Shown: positions 1 to 10,685 of the stretch, piece after piece
Layout: each line of letters starts with the position of its first letter
How positions within the stretch are numbered: position 1 is the stretch's first letter
DNA from: Stratiolaelaps scimitus
Lineage: Eukaryota; Arthropoda; Arachnida; Mesostigmata; Laelapidae
NCBI GenBank assembly: GCA_019614645.1
Contig: JABWDB010000034.1
Coordinates: forward strand, 2,852,001-2,916,000
Reading direction: 5' to 3'
Length of the DNA: 64,000 bases
The notes under the pieces: model-generated
Databases searched by the model: none
Seen by the model: only the letters and a program-made list of their open reading frames with translations
What the model was told of the DNA's origin: nothing
Translations under genes and position numbers: made by a program

Positions 1-830
1 ACTATTAAGCCTAGCAGTTCGGCTCACACACGTTGATGCGTCCTCGTCGTAAGTTACAGTGCGGAGACATTGTGGAGCTGGATGCAGAGGGCAACGCGGT
101 CGGGGGGTACAGCTTTGGACCGTAGGGAAGTAGACCTCGCCCTCGGACCTGAACCTCCATCACCACCCTGGCTCTGCCGCCGCAGCCGCCGCCTCCGTCG
201 CGCTAAACTAGTTCGCCTCGCTGAGTGTGTCGCAGTCACAGGGGACGGCCGACGAAAAGGCGAACGCTAGCCAGTGATGGCCAACAGAAACTTGTTTGCG
301 GCCTCCGTTGAAGACTCCCCCGAAATCCCGAAACTCAGCAGCCAGCATCGGCCCATTTGCCCCAACCTCTCACTCTGTACCGCTAAGAGCGAAGGGACCA
401 AGCTATCCGGGATTAGCGGTCCGACGACCACTTTCTCCCTACCCTGCCTTCCGCCAGCCGGTGCAACCCGGGGACACCGGATGCACACAAGGTTACTGCC
501 GGACAGACTCACACAAGCGCACACAAGCTTGCCTCTGCCAACATAGGACCTTGCAAGACTCGCACACACTCACCGACGATACACCGTTAGGGGGGCTTGA
601 TCACGCTCGAAGATGGTCAGACGATGCTCGTTATCAAGATAGCCGCACCGACATATAATAGATATCCTGCAGCAATACTACTCAGCTTTGGCTACCATAT
701 CATGTGCTTTGGACATATGATACAGCGTTACGGTTCCTCTGCGTCACATATAGAGAGAAACAAGCATTAACTTCTCACTGGAAACCTCATCTCTCAGTGT
801 CGTTTTTCTGTTATAAATATAATATTATGT
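1..830. other. No gene recognised; CpG-containing unique sequence
   Basis: Several overlapping open frames (up to about 120 codons near 296-658) run on both strands, but none has a recognisable motif, a biased codon pattern or flanking splice signals. They are the length chance gives in a moderately GC-rich stretch. A GTAAGT lies at 49-54, but too little precedes it to judge an exon. No repeat or RNA gene is seen before the SINE that begins at 831. Confidence 0.5.
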
Positions 831-981
831 CTGCGCGGTGGCTTGGGCGGCTAAGCCTCTGGCTATCGGAAGCCAGAGGCCGCAGGTTCGAGCACCGCTG
901 CGTGGTGACATATATGAGAGCTTAAGCATTGTAAAATTGCAGCTCCTTTAATAAACCAATAAAACCTTTTTACCTTTTACC
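831..981 (+). mobile_element. SINE-A copy 1: full-length tRNA-derived SINE
   Basis: The head has an RNA polymerase III A box (TGGCTTGGGCGG, 839-850) and a B box (GGTTCGAGCACC, 885-896) at tRNA-like spacing. Between them is a perfect 10-bp stem (855-864 with 871-880, 6-nt loop). The body carries a conserved tail block, CTTAAGCATTG ... GCAGCTCCTTTAATAAACC, at 921-957, then an AATAAA-rich end running into T/C-rich sequence. The same tail recurs six more times in this window in both orientations, which is why I call it an interspersed element and not a lone tRNA pseudogene. Like other SINEs it would be transcribed by Pol III and moved by a partner LINE. No target-site duplication is obvious. Confidence 0.8.
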
Positions 982-2172
982 GTGAACTGAACAAGAAGGC
1001 TCATTTTGCTTCCTGTCTTATGTCCAGAGACGAGCGAACGAGCAGATTTCAATCGCCGTCGGCGGAAGGCCACATGCGGGAAGGGTGTACTGTCTGGTCT
1101 CTACTATATTTATTCGCTTCTATGACAAGGCGAAGATGTTATACATCCGTACGATCCTGCGAATAAGCGATCGTCGACCGCCGTTAGTCGCCGATGGAAT
1201 TGCCTGTTGGCCTGTTGGCTGACGATGGATTCGAAGGCAAGCAACTGGCCCAGAAGTCAGTGATCTAGTGAACGCAAACGTCTGAGACAACGAACAGCCT
1301 AGCTCTAGTATATCCGTAGTGTCCGAATGTGATCCGCTATGCGGGTGGATGTGCAGCGTGTCCTTGCGGGATAGTCGGTAAGAAGCGTGCGAGGCAGACC
1401 GTGAGAGAACAGAGGTAGAGAGAAAGAGAGAGATAGAGAGACCTGTTATAAGTATGCGCGGAATCGCCTCCGTAACGGAGGGTAGCAGAGATCGTCATGG
1501 TCTGGTAACGATCAACGCGATGGACAATGCGATGAGACAATGCGAAAGGGCCTGAAGCTGCAACAAGAATAGCTGGCGTAAAGGGAGAAGCCAGGCGTTG
1601 CAGGCAGCTGGATCGGCACAACCTTCTGCAGCTCTGCCAATGTTCGGGTGCGCGAGTAGGCGAGGCAGTAGGCGACAGGTCTAGGGAAGGCTACGCAAGG
1701 CAAAGCAACCAGGTCCGAGACGGCAGAAAGAATAAGGAAGGGGCGGTACTGTGCTGCGCGGTGCGAGGTCGCCGCCATGCCACGCGAGGCAATGCCAAAC
1801 GAACGGAAGCAGATGAGGTGAGCTGGGTGTACGTAGGTGACCGGCCTCGGCATCGAGGGGCTGTTCGTGTGCCGTAGCAGGCACAGCACGCCAGCAAGAA
1901 GTCGGCATAACAAGGATGAGTCAGTTCCCGACGCCTATCACCCTCCTCCCAAGCTGCTTCTCATCCATCGCCATCGGCCCTCGGCAATGGTCCAGCTCCC
2001 ACCACCGCTCCGGGCATCGCAGGCGGGCGTCACGCCGAAAGGGGGATAGATGCTCAGTCGAGGCCGAAATCACTACTGACCTCAGTGGCCACCTGTTTTG
2101 TGCCCGCCGCGCTTTGGCTATATCATCAGCCAACAGGAAGAGGAACGTGAGAAAAACAACACAGGGAGAGAG

Positions 2173-2203
<31 letters not shown>

Positions 2204-4472
2204 AAGAGAAGGGAAACTGCGTCCTGACTAAGATATGTCTTGCCTTCGTTCCGGCCTCGCCACTACAACTACCACTTCTTTTGCTATGACTACGACAGAT
2301 ACAGCAACAATAACAACAACTACTCAATCACCTCACCCCATGATAATGGTAATATGATGCTTGTTCTGCTCCTATTGCTCTTGGAGATACGACCGCTCAT
2401 ACATGGCCAGTAAGGGAAGGAGATTTGAAGAGGCCGGACGAGTCTATAGTTAATCACCCACAGGCTAGAGATCAAGTAAGCACCGAGCCCGACTACAATC
2501 GTGCCTGCTATTAGATATACAACGTCGACATTAACGTGGGTGTTGCCATCCAGCGCAGCCTAGTAGAATATGATCGGAGAGACTCCGCTAATTCGGGGCC
2601 ACTTGTTGTTGCACTATACTGTGCTGAAAGTAAAGAGGATCGTATCTGTTTATTGATCAGGTAGGCAGACCTTGAGCAGAAATGACGCTGAATCTGCGGT
2701 CTGATCGTTTTCCCCGTAAGCAGGTGGAAGTCTAATATACCTATCGTACGCTCGTAGAGGTCACTCGATTGTTGTTGTTGTTGTGGTTGACGAAGATCCA
2801 GCTGAAGGAATTCGGATATCCATCGAGGTTGAGCTTGCCGACTCGACCCAAATGTAAACTAATTTAGAGGTTTACCTAGTCTGTCTTGAATTAATTCGAT
2901 TTTTGGACGTGCTCCGACCAACGTTTCAATGCATCACTTGTAGAGTTAATAACAACAATGAGCGCTCCCTACTAAGCTGTGAAAATGCCTGGACAAGGCA
3001 TGCTCTTGTTACGTAAATTGATTTCGAATGGTAAACAACGCGGTTAACGTTTGGGCTAAGGCGAGTCGAGCCGTCGCTCATGGCAAAAGCATATTCCACC
3101 AAGGACGAACGGCAGGGTGCGGCCCTGAAGCGCACACTGAAGTCAGTTCGGGCTTGAGGGGCAGGATAGTAAATCGTGCCAAAGGCGCCCTCCCAACAGT
3201 GATCAATATTTGTGAAGGAGGAGAGGTCACTTTTTATCTTCTTTTTCATCGTTTTTCTCGCTAAAGCAGACCAGGATGTCGAGACAGACGGCGATGTCCG
3301 CACACATCAAACGCATTGGTCGCACAGCAAGCACCTGTTTTTAGGTCAGCATATGGCCAAATATGTGGAGACTAGTATAGACATGCTTCATTCTCGACTA
3401 AGCGATTGCGACCTCATCGGCCTCCACAGCCCTTTCATTGGGCCATTATACCTATTTGTGCTGTTTTTGTGCTAGGACTTTGCGCTCACCTTCCGAGCAC
3501 ACCGGCACCGCAGAGCCGTATCTCCGTTGATGTACCTCCATGGTCGCTACTTTAAAGCCTACCGCCTTCCTCTAAAATTCTGCTGGTGCCCCGCGTTTCG
3601 CCCAACCATATGCTGTGGTCATTGGCTGTGGCCAGTAAAGTGGAGTGGTGCCGACCCCGACGCGCGTACAGTGCACTTGCATAGGTGGCAATTTTGACAC
3701 TTCTCACACTACCACCACGCGAGCCATCACACCGCTAGCCCGGGAGCCACCACTCGGGTCACGCGATTCTCAAAGCTCGACGGGCCAGCCCTCGGACCAG
3801 CAGCTGAACACGGCGCTAGTGGTGGTGGTCGGGTGCTGGCCGGCTGCCTGGCGTCATTATTGGCATAGTGACGGAATCGACGCAGCACCCAGCCGCACTT
3901 TGTCGGTGCGAGGTCACTACCACACGATGATACAGAGGGAACGAGAAGGGGTGAGCACTAGACGAGGTAGGGCGGAGAGACAGGCACGCAGATCGATTGT
4001 GGACGTGGTTTCTGCCGAAACCGCGTTGGTGGAAAGAAATACGCCAGAATGGGATCGGGTTCGGAGAAGCTCGGGAGGGGCTGCTTGAGTGAGACGGGTT
4101 GAGGCCTCTTTAGCAGCCAACTGACCCACGAGGGGTCAGAATGCCCTTGAAGCTAATACAGCCAAGCTAGACATGTTCAACACTGTCCACAATGAACAAG
4201 GCATATTATGTTGAATTCGATCAGCGTGTGCAATTTCAGATTTCTGTATAATGTAGTTCTTAATTAAGAGGGGTAGCAAGGAGAATAAAGCCGATATTGA
4301 GCTGAAAGTATTCACGGTTCGAAAACCATGTAGAATGACACACAGTGACAATCTACATTTTCGATTTTCTGATGTAACGATCCAGTGCGTTCAATTAAAA
4401 CACATATCATAGGAGACCTCTTTTTGTCTTACTTATTTATTGTAATATAATTACAATTATATATTTCAAATT
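982..4472. other. No gene recognised; intergenic or intronic DNA with microsatellites
   Basis: It contains a GA-rich run (1401-1441), an (AT)n run (2177-2203), an AAC-type run (about 2302-2325) and a (GTT)n run (2769-2785). Open frames of 125-147 codons occur (for example 1512-1913 minus and 3645-4088 plus), but they lack motifs and coding character. Nothing else could be supported. Confidence 0.45.
2177..2203. repeat. (AT)n microsatellite
   Basis: An uninterrupted alternating AT tract of about 26 bp, seen directly. It is translated as runs of Y-I in both directions by spurious frames. Confidence 0.95.
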
Positions 4473-4569
4473 ATCCTAGTCAGGATATGTCTCAGACTAT
4501 CCTGACCACGTTGTAAGTCAGTTTATCCTGACCGTGTTATAAGTCAGATTATCCTGACCTTGTATTATA
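4473..4569 (+). repeat. 26-bp tandem repeat, about 3.7 copies
   Basis: Units begin at 4473, 4499, 4525 and 4551, exactly 26 bp apart, each with ATCCTGACC or ATCCTAGTC and then (T)AAGTCAG. The first unit is the most diverged and the last is cut short. The array sits directly upstream of a T-run (4586-4597) and a decayed SINE-A tail. The unit contains the partly self-complementary pair TCCTGAC/GTCAG. Confidence 0.85.
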
Positions 4570-4600
4570 TACACCTTTTATTCAATTTTTTTTTTTTGCA

Positions 4601-4648
4601 AGAACTCAAGCATTGTGAAACTGCAGTTTCGAAAATAAACCACTAAAG
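4601..4648 (+). mobile_element. SINE-A copy 2: decayed 3' fragment
   Basis: It matches only the SINE-A tail (ACTCAAGCATTGTGAAACTGCAG ... AATAAACCACTAAAG, interrupted here) with several substitutions. No A or B box lies upstream; a T-run and the 26-bp tandem array occupy that side instead. It is interpreted as an old 5'-truncated copy. Confidence 0.55.
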
Positions 4649-5073
4649 AAATGAAATGAAATTTACGAAATTCTACATATAATTAAGAATTTTCTAAAAA
4701 TGTAATTTCTTGCTTGACTCACACCACACTAAGAAACGACGACCTGAAGTCCACGATGCAGATCGTAGAAGAAATTGTGATTTGTTTGGACGAACCCACT
4801 TATCGGGTTGATTGTCCGGGTGTTCTACGTTGTCCAATACAACAATATGATCCTCATAGTAATACCTCCCATGTCCTGCGACAGGCGACACTGAAGGCAA
4901 GGCAAGAAACGAATTCATTTCTTACTCTTCAATCGTGGGGTCACTAGCCGAAGATAATGAAAGGTCTTCGCTACTTAGCGCAACAAAAGGGCGAACTCAT
5001 GATAGCGCATTGTCTATGTTACTTACGTGGTGGCTCAGGCGTTGTGATAATAATTTTTCTTATAACATATTAA

Positions 5074-5225
5074 GGTAAGGTAAGCTTTGTTGGTTTATTA
5101 AACGAGCTGCAATTTCACAATGCTTAAGCTCTCTTAATGCTTTTTTTATGATCTGGCTATACACTTCCTCGATGTATCGGAGCACGAACTTTGCACATGT
5201 CAATGCTTAGCCTCTCAACAACTGT
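5074..5225 (-). mobile_element. SINE-A copy 3: near full-length, diverged
   Basis: Read on the minus strand, the order is head then tail. An A-box-like region (GAGAGGCTAAG) lies near 5206-5220 and a B-box-like GTTCGTGCTCC near 5180-5190. The conserved tail (GAGCTTAAGCATTG ... GCAGCTCGTTTAATAAACC) follows, ending in a short GGTAAGGTAAG-type terminus at 5074-5084. The internal hairpin of copy 1 is lost. The divergence suggests an old insertion. Confidence 0.65.
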
Positions 5226-8200
5226 TCGATCCCGGGTGGGATGATTTCATGCAAAGATGCTCCATATCCATCTTTCGCTCTCCCTTGGACGATGAACCAG
5301 TGTCTGTAGCTACTATCTGATGGTGTTCGAATTTGTTAATTGTGACCGTCCCCGTAATTGAACTCACTCAAACTCTCAAACACTTCAGAATTACGTTCAG
5401 TGTCTTCGGTGCCGCGATGTACCAACCTCACTTTAGCTATGCCAGGTAACATAGGATAGTCTCTTTCTATCACACCATTTTTCGCACCGAGAAAACCACA
5501 GCTCGACTGTGAGTCTCGCATCACATGAAAACCCCGCTGAGCCGCTGGGTTACGGGCATCCTTTCCAATGTGGCAGGCCCTCGAACTCACCTTAAGGGTA
5601 TCACCCTAAGGGTCTAGCGGGGCCACCGCGCTCGAGGTCTCTGTGCCTTCGAAACCCGCTATACCTGTCGCATGGTTGACGACCAGTGGTAATGGGAACA
5701 CTCGTTGGAATATCCGCGCACCCTTTTTTAGCAATACCAGCGTTTGCCATGGTGGTACGCTGCTGCCACGTCCTAGATAAACTTCTATTCCACCACATCT
5801 TTCTCCGAAAAAACTTTCAACCCAAAGGTCAAACCGAAAGGTCGAACCGTAATTCACGGAGTTGTTGATTATTAAGGTACGTGGTTCTTGAGTCTCAACA
5901 GTGTACCCAATTCGACGGCGACACCCATCCCGATGCACGTAGCGAACACTGTTTTTTTGCGGTTCTCACGTCCCATTCGCACATGGGCCGTCCATCCACC
6001 TCACGTCTCTCTCACGTCTGTCCATCAGTTGTTCATCGCCTCTCCACTGGTAAAGGGCTGTCGAGCGAACCGTCTCAGCCATGGCTGTGTGCGCTTTGCG
6101 TTCAGAATGATTTTGGCCAACGCTACGCGCCACATCTGGATGCATTCATTGTGGCGCGACGGCGACGACGACGACACAGCGTGCGGGTCTTCACGATACT
6201 GGCTACCTCTCTTCGACCGGTACCCGTGGCTGGGCGAACCCATTGCACTCAGTGCGAATGTTGCAACACAGCACATCGGCAGCACAGAGGACATCTGGGC
6301 AGGGCTCCGGACGTGCTCTTTTCCGTTTTCGATTCCTTCTTTGTTATTACTCTTCAGTTGCGCGCACATGACGAACGCAGAGGAGGCTATAAGGAGAGAG
6401 AGAGAGAGAGTGAGGAGGGGGTCGGAGCTCTGCTGAACCGCCTTCTGGCCGGCCGCCGACCCGACATCAATGCCGCAGCCGAAGCCGAGCCAACCAGCCT
6501 TGGCTTTTGTAAATGAAGGAGCAATGAAGGTTGAATTGCGTAGCGTAGTGAAATGTAGAAAAATGGCTGCTGCTGCTGCTGCAACCGGTAGTGCCGCGTC
6601 TACAGAATGGCCGCAGCAGAAGCAACGTCGAGGTAAAAATGTTCACGGCGCGGCAGCGGTTGCAAGGACGAAAAGTCTGCGGCAGCGGCGACCCGAAAAT
6701 GAAGGCTGAAACTACCAGATGCTTGCTAGCTTTCGATGGCTAATTAAATCATGGCTTACATGGGCGAATCGCGGTGAAAACTCGGGGTGGTAGGCAGAGG
6801 GGAGCGCATGCGCGAGTGGTCGATCCGCGACGGCCTCGTTGCAGTTCGCGTTATACTGGAAGTTTGAGGGAGAGACTTCAGATATCTTATTCCCTTGGCA
6901 GCTTGCCCGTGGCAAAACGTTGCTTTGCAGTCGGTACAAAGATTGGGTTCCGGTTGAAAACGTGGTCGAGGTCGGTGGCGTGGTGCAATCGTGTGCAGCT
7001 TGAAGCCGGAGAACACGTAGAGGGTACGGGTTAAACCCCCACAGTTGCACATGTGCATCTATTGGGGTTCGTATAACGAAGCAATGTAAAATCAATACTG
7101 TGAACGTTAAATGTTGTCCCGTAAAAAAAATTCACAGTTGCGTCAAAGGTGGGAGGTTTTTATCTTGAACTTGCAAATTATCCTATTGGTTCGAAGAGGG
7201 TCATAAGAGGGGAGTTTATTTTTAGCGGACTCACTACCTCTTTCAGGGGTAACCTTAAGGACATGACAGTAGGTAAGCCAATCTCTTTGCCCCTAAATAA
7301 TAATTATGTCAATCTGAAATCCTAGCTGAGAGTTGTCTCAGAGTCAGTCAGTCAAGAACATGTTTTAGTTCAAAGGGCTCATTACATTACAAGACTCGTT
7401 GACTTTCACCGTATGCTATTAGATATCCTGACGTCTAAGCGGTGGTAATCTTCATTTTGTCTCTCGCCTCGGATGTCACCACAGTCAACGTAGCGACAGT
7501 CAGATGGATGTTTCATGTCTCTGATTTCCAGACCCCTAACGACAAACAGCGCTCCCTTCACAGTTGTAACCGCTGAAGTAGCGGCTTCATCCCCTATTCG
7601 TCCGGTGGCCCATTTTGCTATAGCTCAGGCCTAGAGTTCTCTCGCTCGCTGTCCTAGCTCTATGCTACATAGCTTTCCTTGTGATCTGACCGACCCACAT
7701 TTTCTTGTTGTCGGTCGCTAACAACTTGCGTCGCTTGTGCTTCAATGACCTGCCTCGTCCGGGCATGGTTCCCTACCCGCCGAAAGCGCCACCCGTCATC
7801 CTTCCCGCTGATGTCGTTCCTCGAGCTCGATGCTCGCCTGCATCTACATACGACAGTTCCGTTCGGCAGTTCCGTTAATAGACCAGACTTTGCTCGGTAA
7901 AAAGGTCTTGTACCATGGCGATTAGACCGAATTGTCTGTGCAGCATTGTTGGCACTTTGTATTCGAGCTACGAGACATTTACACGCTTGGTGGGTATCCA
8001 GATCCTCAAATGTGAACACATGACGGTCAGATTGTGATATGCTTGTAAAAATTACCTGTTGCTTATACTTAATAATCATTTGAATTTTCAGAATGCGTTC
8101 TAATAACGAAGCTTAGCGCACGCTAGCTCTGATGCTGAACAAATAAATCGAAATCTCAGAACAAATAGAAATGTCCACTACAGTTAACAAATATACCCTC

Positions 8201-9470
8201 TACTCCCTTCGTTCAAGTTGTGCAAAGTAAAGTATGTATAAAGAATGTACCCATTAAACGGGCACACTTTTGAAAATCGAATTACGTATTACCGGGATGT
8301 CCACCAGAAAGGCGTAGGGACAGCGCCCGAAATTGAATCTCACACAATCTCATACGAATCGGTGTACTATTCTGCTCCGGTGAGGGTGTGCCGGGATTGC
8401 GGCGGCTTTCCAAGGGCCTCCCTCCCGCTTGGCGGAGGCGTGGTAAAGGCGGGCTAGGTATTCCGTGTTTATTCGTATAAAAAAAAACAAAGCGTTGTCA
8501 ACAAATAAGTTTTTATTAACTACCATTTGCATATTTCACCTGGTCGTTACACATGATGACCTGTTTATATATATATTTTTAATAGCTGTTATTTTTCATA
8601 ATCAACTCATTATTATTATTATTATTACAGTTGATATTACGAGATGTATTCATGATTCGTGTATGATCATAGGTGGTCGACATGTTTTCGCCACTACAAC
8701 ATACGGTCACGCCTAAGCTATGCTCTCTTTATATGGACGACCCTGTGCTGTGAGTACGAACATCAGCTGTCCTAATTTTTGGCTGGCCAAGATTACGCAA
8801 AAACGATTTATGCAAGAGTCGAAAAAAACAACGTCAAGTATAATCTGGGACGCTCGTCACGATGGCCGGACGCGGATGCGGCCGACCGCTGTTATAGTTC
8901 AGCAGAGCGGCGTGAAGTGACGCCGTCTCTCTGCATTTACTGAGCCCATCGATAGCCCATTCCCCTAGCTGAACGGTACAGCGTATGTATACGTCTTCGC
9001 ATCTGCCGGGACACGATGGGGGAGTCATGCACGTATTTATTTAATTAGCCTGAAGGCCGACGACCTTGGCCTCGTCCTCCTGCTTGCTGGCGCTGAACGA
9101 CCTCGATGGCCACTCCACTCGTCGTGCGAGCGAGGGCGAAGCAACAGCGAGCCTACGTATGCGTGCCTAAGCACTAAAACACGCCGCTAATCGAATTATG
9201 GATTTTTATACGCCCTCGTACTAATCATAACACTACAATTACTACCACCACGACTAGTTGATTTGCTTTGATGTCCGGACAGCGGCGAAGGCATGTGCAA
9301 GCCGTGGCAATGCAACGCAAGACCTGAAAAAGGTCATACTGTCGTTGGGTGACGGGTCAGCGGTCGGGGGATAACGGTGACCCGGGATGGCCTATTGCGT
9401 CACCGCCACATTCGTGAATGTTTCCGACATTTATTTATAAACTTGTACTCGCAACGTTCTACTCACTTAC
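5226..9470. other. No gene recognised; unique sequence with a few simple repeats
   Basis: It holds a GA run (6394-6410), a (TGC)n run (6565-6582) and an ATT run (8608-8627). The largest frames are 211 codons (5881-6516 plus), which overlaps a 182-codon frame in another phase, and 139 codons (7660-8079 minus). Overlap of long frames in different phases argues for GC-driven openness and not for selection. A TAG|GTAAGCC donor-like site at 7272 has no open exon before it. Confidence 0.4.
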
Positions 9471-9589
9471 GGTTGGGCTCCGGTCCCGACCTCACCGGCG
9501 GAACGTGTCGAGAGCGTGGCAGCACCAGTTGAAAAAGCTGGTGTCAACTTCGGGGTGCTTTTTAACGGGGGATTTTTAAAGTCGCCCAT
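9471..9589 (-). CDS. Candidate first coding exon, unknown protein
   Basis: This is an ab initio model. On the minus strand an ATG (9587-9589) in strong Kozak context (A at -3, G at +4) opens 39 codons plus two bases. They end at CAACC|GTAAGTGAG, a textbook 5' splice site at 9470-9465; the first in-frame stop is formed by the donor itself. The predicted peptide begins MGDFKNPPLKSTPKL and is rich in S, T, P and A, with no recognised domain. The open frame extends upstream of the ATG to at least 9718, so an internal exon is possible too. No downstream exon in matching phase was found. A GTAAGT after a 40-codon frame also arises by chance in a window this size. Confidence 0.15.
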
Positions 9590-10633
9590 GATGGTTGCAA
9601 TCGAGGCGACAATTCTCGTCGTTACGGATGGGGCTGTATTTGCCACTACGTTATTGACGCTGTAGACAGGACATGACGTATGTAGTGTTTGATCACCGCT
9701 TCGGACACGTGCCCCCACGGCGCCTCAGCACTTGGGCCAATCAAACTGAATGGCTCCATGCCTCATCTGTGTATTTGCAGGCGCCCAGTGCAACGTCGAA
9801 CGTTCAGTGTCATCATAGGGAGACCCCGATGGCGTACATAGGTGCATAAGGGCTTTTTGGATACTTTCGTCTCTCGTTCACATTTTGCCATTTTGCAAGT
9901 TGCTCACTGCACTCAGTATTACGTCGTCATTTCCACCGATTCAAGCCATAAGGAAAAGTGGACCTTGTCGCTCGCGGATGCTCTCGGTTCATAGAGAACC
10001 GGCTGTTTATTTTTTAAATATACACTATTTAGTTTACTATTTGTAAGTTATAAACAAAAAAAGAGTGCGAATCTATTGGCATATTTTGTTTTTGCATCAT
10101 CGTTGTTTAGCCGAGCGTATTTTTCACGAAGTTTAACATTATCAGGGTACGAGCAACCTGTGGTCGAATACAGGTGAACAGCATGGCAATACGGGGGGTC
10201 TGGGCATAAGGCGAGTCGAACATGATTCGATGGTTGCTTCATTTTGCGGCGGTATCGACGCCGGTGACCTGCATATTTCACTGAATGCCTCAGTGACTCA
10301 ATCGATAATCGAGATTTAGTAATTTTTTTCTAGCAACGCGCAACAAGGTTTACAAGAGAAACTGGCTCTGTGGTTGTCAAAAATAACTGGCGATTAAGTC
10401 CTATTCAGCTTACGGCCATAGAAATAGCTTGACGTATGCATCTCGAGAGGTTGTATAAGTTAAAACCGACAATGCTCGTTAATCCCGTACATATGTTCAT
10501 TCGGCTGAAGGTAGAAATTCAATAAAATAAATTTTGAGAGCCATTCTTACGCGGTCGAACTGTGGTAAACCCCCGAGTTGACAAATAGAAAATACATAAG
10601 CTAACGCGAATGTCACATAGGATAAAATATAAA

Positions 10634-10634
<1 letters not shown>
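9590..10634. other. No gene recognised
   Basis: AT-leaning unique DNA. A 77-codon minus frame (10048-10281) is unremarkable. No repeat family, RNA gene or convincing splice-bounded frame was seen. Confidence 0.45.

Positions 10635-10685
<51 letters not shown>
10635..10685. repeat. (TA)n microsatellite, about 50 bp
   Basis: One of the longest pure TA tracts in the window, seen directly. It is probably polymorphic in length and prone to assembly error. Confidence 0.95.

Noticed and set aside
5881..6516. 211-codon plus-strand frame with an overlapping 182-codon frame
   Set aside because: Two long frames in different phases over the same bases, an R-E run from a GA repeat and no recognisable motif.
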